Of a stretch of DNA of 64,000 nucleotides, positions 1 to 9,064 are shown one piece after another. Location: the NCBI RefSeq assembly GCF_016798245.1, contig NZ_JAEUZA010000002.1, positions 372,001 through 436,000 of the forward strand, in the 5' to 3' direction. Position numbers and translations under genes: made by a program. How positions within the stretch are numbered: position 1 is the first letter of the stretch; each line of letters begins with the position of its first letter. The DNA comes from Alkalicoccobacillus gibsonii (GTDB lineage: Bacteria; Bacillota; Bacilli; Bacillales; Bacillaceae_D). The notes under the pieces were generated by a model. The model was not told where the DNA came from, ran no database searches, and saw nothing but the letters and a program-made list of their open reading frames with translations.

Positions 1-466
1 TTGACTACGGTTAATTCCTAGTTCAGCTCGCTGATCCAATCTCTCAGACATTTTTTGAAGATTCGAAGCAAAAGATGTAACGGTTTCCTGTCTTTGTGTG
101 ATGTTGGTAGCAACCTTTGACACACCAACCACAGCCCCACGTTCATCTTTTATTGGCATATAAGTAGCCTCTAACCAAACCTTGCTACCGGTTGCACTCA
201 TTCTCATAATTTTATCCTGAAAGCTGACTCCAGATAGTAAGCTCCGCCAAAATTGTTCATAGCGCAAGTCGTTTCGAAACTCAGGAAAGCATAAGTTCTG
301 ATGCTGCATTCCTAGCATTTGATCGACTGTATAGCCCATCGTTTGAGCGAAAAGTGGATTCACGTAGGTCACTCGACGATTCAAATCAAAACGTATCATC
401 GCCAGGTTCTGCTCTAGAGCCTCCATTACAAGCTGTTCATTTACTTCATTTGTTTGATGATTCAAA
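1..466 (-). CDS. PAS-domain protein, probably a methyl-accepting chemotaxis protein (N-terminal part)
   Basis: The gene runs off the left edge, so only about 155 N-terminal residues are visible. They form one PAS domain (roughly residues 10-125: IRFDLNRRVTYVNP, TMGYTVDQMLG, then a PAC-like MPIKDERGAVVGVSKVATNIT), followed by the start of a coiled helix (NLQKMSERL). This is the arrangement of soluble or Aer-like chemoreceptors whose PAS domain senses redox state or a ligand and feeds an MCP signalling helix, but the signalling domain is outside the window. The start is a TTG at 464-466 with GGAGG (475-479) eight bases upstream; no ATG fits. A PAS histidine kinase or diguanylate cyclase is possible, though the helix after the PAS favours an MCP. 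Confidence 0.7.
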
Positions 467-617
467 AGGGTATCCTCCGCGTCTAATAAGTCATAGTACG
501 TTGTACCCGGAAATGAAGAAGGACAAACGTCGCACCTCTTTGTAGTGGAATGATTGCCTATTTGAACAAACTTCTTCACAATAGAGGATGAGAGCACATT
601 TAATTGGAGGGATCGTT

Positions 618-1403
618 ATGGAATTGGGTCTTAAAGGGAAAGTGGCTTTAGTTGTTGCATCGAGTCAAGGACTAGGAAAAGCTGTGGCTACACAGTTTGT
701 CAAAGAGGGCGTACACGTCATGCTGACTAGTCGAGATGGAGACAAACTTGCAAGGGTAAAGGAAGAACTGAAGGACTTAGATCAGGGCAGAGTCGAATAC
801 TGCGTATGTGACATCACCAATTCAAATGAAATCAAGCAATTAGTGAAGCAAACACGACAGGAATTTGGCGCCATTGATATTCTTGTAAATAATGCTGGTG
901 GACCTCCAGGTGGAGGGTTTGAGGATTTTTCGGATGAAGAGTGGGAGCAAGCCTTTCAATTAAACTTGTTAAGCTACATTCGACTAATCCGCGAAGTCCT
1001 TCCTGATCTAAAGGAAAATGGAGGTCGAATCTTAAATATTGCCTCCTCGTCCATTAAACAACCGATACCTGGTTTAATTCTCTCCAATACATTTAGAATG
1101 GGAATCCAAGGATTAGCTAAAAGTCTTGCAGAAGAGCTAGCCCCGTATGGTATTTTAGTGCATACAGTGGCTCCAGGACGAATTGCTACAGATCGAGTCG
1201 ATCATTTAGATCAATTAAAAGCAGACAAGCAAGGAATTGATAAGTCAGAAGTTCGTGAACAGGCACGTAAAAACATTCCACTTGGGCGTTATGGTCAACC
1301 TGAAGAATTTGCAAACGTCGTTGCGTTTCTAGCCTCAGATGCTTCAAGTTACATGACAGGGAGCTCCATCTTAGTTGACGGTGGGATGATACGGGCAATT
1401 TAA
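618..1403 (+). CDS. SDR-family oxidoreductase with degenerate active site (FabG-like)
   Basis: A 261-residue short-chain dehydrogenase/reductase fold. The Rossmann glycine motif is altered (VVASSQGLGKAVA, with Ala-Ser where TG is usual), NNAGG is present, and the C-terminus has the usual VAFLASDASSYMTGSSILVDGG. The catalytic YxxxK is missing: at that place the protein reads LSNTFRMGIQGLAKSL, so Tyr is replaced (by Ser in the best alignment) and Lys by Arg. This matches the known subgroup of 3-oxoacyl-ACP-reductase-like SDRs that lack a standard tetrad, so the substrate is unknown and standard dehydrogenase chemistry is doubtful. ATG 618 is chosen over the upstream ATG at 588 because GGAGGG sits just before it. 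A terminator follows. Confidence 0.85.
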   Translation: MELGLKGKVALVVASSQGLGKAVATQFVKEGVHVMLTSRDGDKLARVKEELKDLDQGRVEYCVCDITNSNEIKQLVKQTRQEFGAIDILVNNAGGPPGGGFEDFSDEEWEQAFQLNLLSYIRLIREVLPDLKENGGRILNIASSSIKQPIPGLILSNTFRMGIQGLAKSLAEELAPYGILVHTVAPGRIATDRVDHLDQLKADKQGIDKSEVREQARKNIPLGRYGQPEEFANVVAFLASDASSYMTGSSILVDGGMIRAI

Positions 1404-1414
1404 ATGAAAAATAG

Positions 1415-1446
1415 GACTGGTGATTCGTTGGAGTCATCAGTCTTTT
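1415..1446 (+). terminator. Rho-independent terminator after the SDR gene
   Basis: Stem GACTGGTGATTC / GAGTCATCAGTC (two G-U pairs) with a 4-base loop, then TTTT. It shares the TGATTC/GAGTCA core of other terminators in the window (17.1 and 55.9 kb). Confidence 0.7.
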
Positions 1447-1565
1447 GTAATTTATGACGTACTTTTATGTGTTCTTTTTTAAGATTTTCTTCTTTTACTG
1501 ATAAAAATTGGTTCTCTGTGATACATTTGATAGAATACATTCTGTTTGCCTGGGGGCTGAATTCA

Positions 1566-2159
1566 TTGAAGAAAAAAATAGCTGTTGGATCTACAGTTTT
1601 CATTACTCTGATATGTGCAGTTGTAATATATCTTGGTTTAACGCAAAACAGTTTACTTTCAAAGGAAACGCCTGAGAGTGAATCAACTCGTGAACTCGGA
1701 ACAGCAACAGAAGAATCGAATGGAATCATTGAATACGAACCATCAACGGAACGAATTGCCTTTCAAGAAGGGGAAGAGGAACGAGTCCGCGAAATCTTAA
1801 AGGAACAACATGAGAACCTCAATACGTTAGCTGGATGGGGTGCGGTAGAACGATTAGACCATACAAGTCTAGCTGAACAGGACAAATGGCGCGGACTAAA
1901 GGCAGATGTGGAGTGGTTAAGTCAACATGGATTAGCTCCCTCAGAAGCCATTAATGATATGAAGAATGCTAAAGTTTTAATAGAAGTTTCGGAAGAGCAT
2001 GAGGATGAGATGTCGGTCCGCTATTTGCATCGGATATTTCATGATTTAGATGCACATGTAAATGAAACAAAGGTTGATAAGATTTGGGACGTGACCTATG
2101 CCTATGGCTCTGAGGGTGAGATAGACAAAGTCTACAACTATATTTCAGATTTTAAATAA
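1566..2159 (+). CDS. Hypothetical secreted or membrane-anchored protein
   Basis: About 197 residues, family not recognised. The N-terminus KKKIAVGSTVFITLICAVVIYLGL is a signal peptide or membrane anchor with no lipobox cysteine. The rest is very acidic and helical (EGEEERVREILKEQHENLNTL, then NDMKNAKVLIEVSEEHEDE) and probably lies outside the membrane. The TTG at 1566 is preferred: it follows a G-rich Shine-Dalgarno-like GGGGGC, and the upstream in-frame ATG (1467) would add a hydrophobic stretch with no plausible ribosome site. It has its own spacing from both neighbours, so no operon can be claimed. Confidence 0.6.
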   Translation: MKKKIAVGSTVFITLICAVVIYLGLTQNSLLSKETPESESTRELGTATEESNGIIEYEPSTERIAFQEGEEERVREILKEQHENLNTLAGWGAVERLDHTSLAEQDKWRGLKADVEWLSQHGLAPSEAINDMKNAKVLIEVSEEHEDEMSVRYLHRIFHDLDAHVNETKVDKIWDVTYAYGSEGEIDKVYNYISDFK

Positions 2160-2229
2160 ACGAACATGATTAGAAAAATCGTTAAACGGGTATAAAATGA
2201 CGAGTTTTAAGAAAGAAGGAACACGACTA

Positions 2230-2853
2230 ATGCATACTTTGTTGTCAACGGAGTTAACAGCGAAAGACCATTACAAATTATTATCTGGTTCTGTGGTGCC
2301 AAGACCGATTGCGTTTGTAACCACACTATGTTCAGAGAATCAACAGGTTGTGAATGCAGCGCCATTTAGCTTTTTTACGATCATTTCATCAAGTCCACCA
2401 ATTCTTGCTATTTCGGTTTCAAGAAGAGATGGAGAGATGAAGGACACAGCACGGAACGCACTTAAACATAAAGAACTTGTTGTGCATCTGACTGATGAAC
2501 AAAACTTAGAAGACATTAACGCAACAGCGGCTTCATTGCCCCCTTTTGAGAGCGAACTAAATTTAACTAAATTCCATGTAAAACCAAGTGAAATTGTAAA
2601 AGTTCCGGGGATACTAGAAGCGAAGATCCGCTTCGAATGTACACTTCACGAGCATATACCGATTCGTGATGATCAAGGGGTCGTTGCGAATGACCTTATC
2701 CTTGCGAGAGTGGTGTGTTATCATGTTTCAGAGGCAGTATATGAACTGGAGACAGGGTACATCAAGACTGATCAATTAAATCCTGTTGCAAGGCTTGCCG
2801 GGCATGATTATGCACAGATTCAGAAGCCATTTGAATTAAAAAGACCAACGTAA
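2230..2853 (+). CDS. Flavin reductase family protein
   Basis: 207 residues of the DIM6/NTAB flavin reductase-like family, split-barrel FMN-binding proteins. Family features visible are SGSVVPRPIAFVTT near residue 20, NAAPFSFFTIISSSPPILAISVS, then TARNALKHKELVVHL, and a C-terminal RLAGHDYA. Such proteins reduce flavin or act as flavin-dependent oxidoreductases in the cytoplasm; the partner cannot be read from the context. ATG 2230 follows AAAGGAA with normal spacing and matches the family N-terminus; the longer frame beginning at 2197 adds residues that do not belong to the family. Confidence 0.82.
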   Translation: MHTLLSTELTAKDHYKLLSGSVVPRPIAFVTTLCSENQQVVNAAPFSFFTIISSSPPILAISVSRRDGEMKDTARNALKHKELVVHLTDEQNLEDINATAASLPPFESELNLTKFHVKPSEIVKVPGILEAKIRFECTLHEHIPIRDDQGVVANDLILARVVCYHVSEAVYELETGYIKTDQLNPVARLAGHDYAQIQKPFELKRPT

Positions 2854-2920
2854 TCAGGCGTATGAGAGATGTAAGTACGAGAGTGAGCGATCTGGCGCAA
2901 GAATGACCGATAAATACCTC

Positions 2921-3003
2921 TTATTTTAGGGGTACAAGCCAGTAGACTTACGAATTCTCCTTATTTTGATACTTGTCACTTTAGGCGCTTCGTCCTAAAA
3001 TAA
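2921..3003 (+). promoter_or_regulatory. Possible alternative-pairing leader upstream of the ltaS-like gene
   Basis: TTATTTTAGG at 2921-2930 is an exact reverse complement of CCTAAAATAA at 2994-3003. The second arm can instead form a short local hairpin (TTTAGG, loop, CCTAAA, about 2981-2999). The two pairings exclude each other, as in attenuator-like leaders, but there is no U-tract and the A/T-rich arms could pair by chance. Confidence 0.25.
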
Positions 3004-3037
3004 AGCTCATGAATTTGTTTAGAAAGAAGAGATTGAA

Positions 3038-4978
3038 ATGAATAAAAGACGATTGGGCAGTAAAGAAGGGTTTTTTCTGCTTGCTCTAGTTTTTCTTTGG
3101 ATCAAGACATATGTCTCTTATAAGGTTGAATTTAACCTCGGTGTAAAAGGGACGATGCAGGAGTTTTTGCTTTTTATTAATCCACTAAGTGCAGCAATTA
3201 TTCTATTTGGTTTAGCGTTATTTGCCAAAGGAAGACGTGCAGGCTGGTGGATTTTGATATTCAGTACACTCATGACGATTGTGTTGTACGCAAACATTAT
3301 GTTTTACCGTTTCTTTGATGATTTTCTTACGTTACCCAACTTAATGCAGACAGATAACGTAAGCAATATGACTGATGGTATTTTCTCAACGATGTATGCA
3401 CATGATTTTCTTTATTTTGTTGACTTAGCTATCCTCTTATTTGTGTTAATTAAAAATAAAGCATTTAAAGAAATCAAATTTAGAAAAAGCCTGGCATCTA
3501 CAGCCATCATCACTGGTATTGCCATTTTCGTAGTGAATCTAACGCTTGCTGAGATTGATCGTCCGCAGCTTTTAACTAGGACATTTGACCGGAATTATAT
3601 TGTTAAGTATCTCGGATTATATAATTACACCGTTTATGATGGCATTCAAACAGCACAAATGGAATCACAAAGAGCTTATGCAAGTAGTGATGACCTAACG
3701 AATGCAAAGCACTATGCAACCTCTCATTATGCTGAACCAAACGAGGAGTTGTTTGGAGCGGGTGAAGGGAAAAACATTATTAAAATTCATCTAGAAAGCT
3801 TCCAAACATTCTTATTGGACTATGAGTTGGATGGGGAAGAGGTTACACCATTTCTAAACAGTCTGGCCCATGGAGAAGAAGATATGACGTACTTTGACAA
3901 CTTTTTTCATCAGACGGGTCAAGGAAAAACAGCGGATGCTGAGCTAACACTTGATAACAGTATCTTTGGTTTGCCTACAGGGTCGGCATTTGTAACCAAA
4001 GGTCAGAACACCTATCAATCACTTCCAGCGATCTTAAATCAAGAAGAAGGATACACAAGTGCGGTTCTGCACGGAGATTACAAATCATTCTGGAATCGCG
4101 ATCAGATCTATAAGCAATTTGGGATTGATCATTTCTTTGATGCAAGCTCGTATTCAATGGAAGATGAAACCGTTGTGAACCTTGGATTAAAGGATAAACC
4201 ATTTTATGAGGAATCTATTCCAATGCTTGAGTCTTTAGATCAACCGTTCTATGCTCACTTAATCTCATTAACCAATCATTATCCATTTATTTTGGATGAG
4301 GATGATGCAACGCTTGAAAGAGGTACAACTGGAGATAAAACGGTTGATGGCTATTTCCAAACGGCTCGTTACCTGGATGAAGCAGTTGAAGAATTCTTTA
4401 ATGAATTAAAGGAATCCGGGTTATATGATGACTCGATCATTATGATTTATGGGGATCACCAAGGCATTTCAGAAAACCATAACCGTGCGATGTCTGAGGT
4501 GCTTGACACAGAGATCACACCTTTCCAAAACGCTCAGAATCAACGTGTGCCGCTTATGATCCGCGTACCAGGAGTAGAGGGCGGAGTGAATCATACGTAC
4601 GGTGGTGAAATTGATGTCATGCCGACATTGCTTCATCTTCAAGGAATTGATGCACAGAAGTATTTAATGTTTGGGACAGATCTATTTTCTGATGAACATG
4701 ATGAAACGATTGCGTTCCGTGACGGAAGCTTTATTACACCGAAGTACACGAATGTACAAGGAACGTTATATGATGCATCGACTGGGGAAGAAGTCGAAGC
4801 GAATTCTGAAACGGACCGACTAAAAGAAAAGGTTGATGAGCAGCTTCAGCTATCAGATGAAGTGTTATACCAGGATCTCCTTCGTTTCCATGATGTGGAT
4901 GGTTTTGAACCGGTGGATCCAACCAACTATTTCTACGGTGAAAAAGGTGTAGCTGAGCAATCAGAAACGCTACAATAA
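3038..4978 (+). CDS. ltaS: LtaS-family lipoteichoic acid synthase (glycerol phosphate transferase)
   Basis: 646 residues, the usual LtaS length. About five N-terminal membrane segments (residues ~12-170) lead through a linker to an extracellular sulfatase-fold domain that transfers glycerol phosphate from phosphatidylglycerol to the growing LTA chain. Catalytic landmarks align almost residue for residue with S. aureus LtaS: Glu253 in IHLES, nucleophile Thr298 in QGKTADAE, HGD, FWNRD and the metal motif GDHQG near residue 475. B. subtilis has four paralogues (LtaS, YfnI, YqgS, YvgJ); which one this matches best needs a tree. ATG 3038 follows AGAAGAGA. Monocistronic, with a strong terminator at 5025. 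Confidence 0.9.
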   Translation: MNKRRLGSKEGFFLLALVFLWIKTYVSYKVEFNLGVKGTMQEFLLFINPLSAAIILFGLALFAKGRRAGWWILIFSTLMTIVLYANIMFYRFFDDFLTLPNLMQTDNVSNMTDGIFSTMYAHDFLYFVDLAILLFVLIKNKAFKEIKFRKSLASTAIITGIAIFVVNLTLAEIDRPQLLTRTFDRNYIVKYLGLYNYTVYDGIQTAQMESQRAYASSDDLTNAKHYATSHYAEPNEELFGAGEGKNIIKIHLESFQTFLLDYELDGEEVTPFLNSLAHGEEDMTYFDNFFHQTGQGKTADAELTLDNSIFGLPTGSAFVTKGQNTYQSLPAILNQEEGYTSAVLHGDYKSFWNRDQIYKQFGIDHFFDASSYSMEDETVVNLGLKDKPFYEESIPMLESLDQPFYAHLISLTNHYPFILDEDDATLERGTTGDKTVDGYFQTARYLDEAVEEFFNELKESGLYDDSIIMIYGDHQGISENHNRAMSEVLDTEITPFQNAQNQRVPLMIRVPGVEGGVNHTYGGEIDVMPTLLHLQGIDAQKYLMFGTDLFSDEHDETIAFRDGSFITPKYTNVQGTLYDASTGEEVEANSETDRLKEKVDEQLQLSDEVLYQDLLRFHDVDGFEPVDPTNYFYGEKGVAEQSETLQ

Positions 4979-5024
4979 AGAATGAAAAAGCAAAAAAGCT
5001 TAGGACATATTTAAATATCAATAC

Positions 5025-5063
5025 GAATGGCGAATGATTCGATTGCAGAATCATTCGCCATTC
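5025..5063. terminator. Strong terminator after the ltaS-like gene
   Basis: Perfect 16-bp stem GAATGGCGAATGATTC / GAATCATTCGCCATTC with a 7-base loop, followed by TTGTTTT. The core CGAATGATTC/GAATCATTCG recurs in terminators at 11.3 and 26.4 kb. Confidence 0.85.
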
Positions 5064-5079
5064 TTGTTTTATTCGAACA

Positions 5080-5199
5080 AGCGGAGGGAGAACCCGAGAC
5101 TCCTACGGAACAGAACGCGGTGAAGACACTGTAGCGGTGCTTTTTCCGCGAAAGGGGCTGAGGCCGTTCCCGTGGAAAGCGAGGGATTCTCCTGTAGCG
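5080..5199. repeat. Bacillaceae-type intergenic repeat, about 120 bp, with imperfect inverted ends
   Basis: The left arm carries GAGACTCCTACGGAACAG and the right arm GTTCCCGTGGAAAGCGAGGG. The ends are imperfect inverted repeats (GGAGAA-CC and ACGG-AAC recur in both arms when one is reversed). The layout resembles the intergenic element common in Bacillaceae genomes (GACTCCTGCGGGAA ... TTCCCGCGGAAAGCG). It encodes no protein and lies between two convergent genes, downstream of the ltaS terminator. Confidence 0.6.
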
Positions 5200-5262
5200 T
5201 ATTAATTGCTACATTCGTGTTTTACTCGCTAAATTAAAGTTATGTCCCGCCTTCTTTCTATT

Positions 5263-6279
5263 TTATCTATGTTTAGGACGTGCCTTCCCAAGTAATATCG
5301 GTACTCTCTTTAACACGATGATACAAGGAATCATTAATAACAATGTGACAACTGTATAAAATAATGTCCACGGTAACGTGTTCGTCTCGTTCATTTCAAA
5401 TCCTAGCCCATAATAAACACTTGCCTTCACGAGATTTAATGCAGGGAAATGTAGAAGTAAAATGACAATCGAATATTGTCCTAAGAACGAAAGAACCTTT
5501 AGATGATAAAGCTTTAGAGCGATTAAAATAATCCCAATAGATCCTGAAAGAGCTCCTAAGTAAAAGAACCAGCTTTCTCCAAAAACATTGCCTCGCATAT
5601 CTACCCTTACGGTGTTAAAGTGTTGTGCTATATAGGTAATGAGAAATAGGATACCTATTGAAACAATCGTTTTTCTCCATGAAGGCTCTTCCCAAACCTG
5701 TTTTGTTAATGCACCCATTCCATAGAAAACAACGGCGGTTAATGAAACAAGAATACTCCATGGCAATTGATTTGACTCAATATAAATTGAGCTTGCATAT
5801 CCCAATACGCCACAACCAATCAGGAAGAAGGGAATCCATTTTTTATCTTTACTGATTCGATAGATGAAATAAAATAGGATTTCTACAACAAACAAACATG
5901 TTAAAAACCAGATGGCTGGATTATACGTAAGCTGGTAGTCAACAGGTGTTGAAATAAAGATTCCTGAAAACGGAACGATGGGATCTATTTCATCTCCAGA
6001 ATTAAACGGGAAGTGTCTGGTCACATAAAACCAGAAAACATATGTGATAAATGAAAAGATAAAATAAGGTAGAAGTAATCCTCTTGCTTTTTTCCAAATA
6101 AATGAACCGATTGTCAAAGATGAAGGTTTGAAAACAATTCCAGATAAATAAAAAAATAAGGGCATGTGAAATGCGAAAAGAAAGCTTTTTAACGTGTCGT
6201 TAACTGGAGCGTGACTTAAAACAACTAAAATAATGCCAATTCCTTTAGCAACATCAATCCATTGTACTCGTTGGTTCAT
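5263..6279 (-). CDS. Acyltransferase family 3 membrane protein
   Basis: 338 residues, almost entirely membrane segments (about ten). It opens with the family signature RVQWIDVAKGIGIILVVLSH, where the Asp and the distal His are typical of acyltransferase-3 proteins, followed by FHMPLFFYLSGIVF. These enzymes move acyl groups, usually acetyl, onto sugars of peptidoglycan, teichoic acids or exopolysaccharide across the membrane. It has no extracellular SGNH domain of the OatA type, so it is a membrane-only member and the acceptor is unknown. The position beside an LTA synthase fits an envelope role but is only suggestive. AGAGGAG precedes ATG 6279. Confidence 0.85.
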   Translation of the reverse strand: MNQRVQWIDVAKGIGIILVVLSHAPVNDTLKSFLFAFHMPLFFYLSGIVFKPSSLTIGSFIWKKARGLLLPYFIFSFITYVFWFYVTRHFPFNSGDEIDPIVPFSGIFISTPVDYQLTYNPAIWFLTCLFVVEILFYFIYRISKDKKWIPFFLIGCGVLGYASSIYIESNQLPWSILVSLTAVVFYGMGALTKQVWEEPSWRKTIVSIGILFLITYIAQHFNTVRVDMRGNVFGESWFFYLGALSGSIGIILIALKLYHLKVLSFLGQYSIVILLLHFPALNLVKASVYYGLGFEMNETNTLPWTLFYTVVTLLLMIPCIIVLKRVPILLGKARPKHR

Positions 6280-6513
6280 AGTTCTGGCTCCTCTGCTAGT
6301 GCGATGGAAGTCAAAGTATCTATACTAGATTACCCACAATTAAAAGATTTGAAAACCGTTACATAGAATGATGATAAATAATACATGGTGTTTCAAGATT
6401 ATATGGTAAAATAGGTCTATAGTTGCAATCTAAAAGTTCTGTTTGTTACGACTAAATGACAATATCTTAAAAACATTTCAAATGTGTTCAGAGAAATCAA
6501 AGGAGAACGTCTA

Positions 6514-8907
6514 ATGGAGCATTTTCATGGTTCGTACAGTCTACCTCTTGTTCTATTATCATTTATTATTGCTACACTCGCCTCATATACAGCTCTAGAC
6601 TTAGCTGAACGTATTCAAAATGGCAGGGGGACAAAACGGTTCTTGTGGTTAGGAGGCGGGGCTCTTACAATGGGAATTGGAATATGGTCCATGCATTTTA
6701 TTGGAATGCTTGCGTACTCCTTCCAGGTTCCTGTCTATTATCATGTGGGAACTGTTCTACTTTCAATAGTGCTAGCCATTGGTGCATCGGCTATTGCATT
6801 ATTAGTCGTCAGCCTAAGAGGAGAAAGGCATTCATTTGTTTTGTTAGCAGGAGGAATACTCATGGCTGCTGCAATTTCAGGGATGCATTATGTTGGAATG
6901 GCTGCACTCTCAATAGATATTACATATGACCTTGGTGTGGTGGCTCTATCAATTGCTATAGCGGCTTTGGCTTCTTTTGCGGCTCTATGGCTTCTCGTAT
7001 CAATTGGTGGCACCAATCGATACTCTCTTTTCATCAAGCTTGGTTGTGGAGTTGTGATGGCCGTTGCCATTACAGGTATGCATTACACAGGAATGGCAGC
7101 TGCATCGTTCCAATCAGGTGGGGAGTTGGGTAGTGGGTATGTAAATCCTAAAGGGATTACCTATTGGATTGCAATCGGTACGCTATTCACTCTAGGGTTA
7201 ACGATTGTAGGAATGATCTTAAATAAGCGCTTTATAGAAAAGGACGTTAACATTGCCCGTCAGGAAAGCTGGTATCGTTCTCTCTATGAACATAATTTAA
7301 ATGGTATTCTCTCTGTAAGCGCAGACGGGACGATTCAGCATGTAAACGACGCCGCTCAGGAAATGATGGGAATGGATGCGTCACAAGTTTTGCAGAAGCA
7401 AGCTCACAATTTGGGGTTTATTGATGTGAGCTCAGAATTTGAATTTCGACAATTCAGACGTAGAAAATATGATACAATGCTCACTCGACCGGATCAGAAG
7501 GTTCTTTATCTGACGCTTATGCACGTTCCCGTTATGATTGATGAACAGGTTGTAGGTACTCATCTTATGATGAAAGATATAACCTTACAAAAGCAGACTG
7601 AAAAGCAGATTAAGCATTTGGCTTACCATGATGAACTGACGGGGCTGCCAAATCGACGGAAATTCAATGAGTTAATTGCAGATGCAGTGAAAAAGTGTAA
7701 AAGGACTAAGCAATCATTTGCCGTACTCACACTTGACATAGATCGGTTTAAAATGATTAACGACTCATTGGGTCATATGTATGGAGATTTATTTTTACAA
7801 AAAGTGAGCAATCGCATAACGAAGCTTATAGATGGTGAAGACATCATTTTATCGAGGCTTGGAGGCGACGAATTTGTACTTATCTACAAAAAAGAAATGG
7901 GACCCTCACTGGAATCCTTTGCGTCTCATATCCTAATGCTCATCCAAAAACCTTTTCACTTAAAGGAACACGATTTTTATATCTCAGCAAGTATAGGCAT
8001 TGCGATCTATCCTGAACATGGGAGGGAAGCGGAGGTACTGCTTCGGAACGCAGATACAGCACTATATGAGGTGAAAAGAAACATGAAAAATGGATATCAC
8101 ATTTATACCGAAGCGCTAAATGAACACCTTGAAGAAAAACTCACTCTAGAATCGGATTTAAGAAAAGGAATCGTGAACCAAGAGCTTGTTCTGCATTATC
8201 AACCCAAATTCTCAATAGATGGCTCTAATGTTTTGGGGTTAGAAGCACTTGTGAGATGGCAACATCCTCAAAAAGGATTACTACCACCAGGCGCCTTTCT
8301 GTCAGTTGCTGAAGAAACAGGACTTATTTTCGATGTAGGTGCCTGGGTATTAAAGAGCGCATGTATGCAGATGAAAAAATGGCAAGATGCGGGTGGACTT
8401 AAGATTCCGGTAGCTGTAAACATATCCTCTCAGCAATTTCATCAATTAAACTTTGATGAACATATTCAGTCCGTTTTATATGAAACAGGCTTAGAACCAA
8501 AATACTTAGAACTAGAAATCACTGAAAGCATGATGATGGATGTTAAGACATCTACTCAAACACTTCAGAGGTTAAGCGAATTAGGAGTCAAGATCAGCTT
8601 AGATGATTTTGGAACAGGATACAGTTCATTGAACTACCTCAAACAGTTTCCGATTAATCGATTGAAGATTGATCGATCCTTTATCGCTGACATTCTGACC
8701 AGTGAGCACGATAAGGCAATCGTTTCTACTATTATTTCAATGGCGAAGCATTTGAAGATGGATGTTACAGCAGAGGGCATTGAAACAAAGGATCAGCTTG
8801 ATTACTTAAGGACGAATGATTTAATGGAGATTCAAGGTTATTACTACAGCAAGCCACTTCCGACTGAAAAAATTGAAGCCCTATATATGAATGCTACAGT
8901 AAGCTGA
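6514..8907 (+). CDS. ykoW: MHYT-PAS-GGDEF-EAL c-di-GMP signalling protein (YkoW-like)
   Basis: 797 residues with the domain order of B. subtilis YkoW/DgcW. A seven-helix MHYT sensor fills residues ~1-235 with three copies of the motif (SMHFIGMLAY, GMHYVGMAAL, GMHYTGMAA), proposed in the family to bind copper for gas or redox sensing. A PAS domain (~258-355) follows, then GGDEF (intact RLGGDEF near 448, so synthesis is possible), then EAL (EALVRW near 577, LEITES, DDFGTGYSSL, AEGIET all present, so hydrolysis is possible). Both catalytic halves look functional. ATG 6514 is chosen because AAAGGAG lies just upstream and the MHYT domain begins there; an in-frame start at 6484 lacks a ribosome site. 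Confidence 0.92.
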   Translation: MEHFHGSYSLPLVLLSFIIATLASYTALDLAERIQNGRGTKRFLWLGGGALTMGIGIWSMHFIGMLAYSFQVPVYYHVGTVLLSIVLAIGASAIALLVVSLRGERHSFVLLAGGILMAAAISGMHYVGMAALSIDITYDLGVVALSIAIAALASFAALWLLVSIGGTNRYSLFIKLGCGVVMAVAITGMHYTGMAAASFQSGGELGSGYVNPKGITYWIAIGTLFTLGLTIVGMILNKRFIEKDVNIARQESWYRSLYEHNLNGILSVSADGTIQHVNDAAQEMMGMDASQVLQKQAHNLGFIDVSSEFEFRQFRRRKYDTMLTRPDQKVLYLTLMHVPVMIDEQVVGTHLMMKDITLQKQTEKQIKHLAYHDELTGLPNRRKFNELIADAVKKCKRTKQSFAVLTLDIDRFKMINDSLGHMYGDLFLQKVSNRITKLIDGEDIILSRLGGDEFVLIYKKEMGPSLESFASHILMLIQKPFHLKEHDFYISASIGIAIYPEHGREAEVLLRNADTALYEVKRNMKNGYHIYTEALNEHLEEKLTLESDLRKGIVNQELVLHYQPKFSIDGSNVLGLEALVRWQHPQKGLLPPGAFLSVAEETGLIFDVGAWVLKSACMQMKKWQDAGGLKIPVAVNISSQQFHQLNFDEHIQSVLYETGLEPKYLELEITESMMMDVKTSTQTLQRLSELGVKISLDDFGTGYSSLNYLKQFPINRLKIDRSFIADILTSEHDKAIVSTIISMAKHLKMDVTAEGIETKDQLDYLRTNDLMEIQGYYYSKPLPTEKIEALYMNATVS

Positions 8908-8938
8908 TGGTCATTACTTAGGGATAATTAGAGTTTTG

Positions 8939-8977
8939 AGACGAACACACTCCATATGAATGTGTTCGTCTTTTTTT
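8939..8977 (+). terminator. Terminator after ykoW-like gene
   Basis: Perfect 11-bp stem AGACGAACACA / TGTGTTCGTCT, 11-base loop, then a run of T. Confidence 0.85.
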
Positions 8978-9064
8978 CCTTTTCAGTAAAGTTGGGTTTC
9001 TTTCAATGGGACAAGGGTATAGACGGATACATAGTCATATTCACAAATTCAAGGAGTGGATGAT

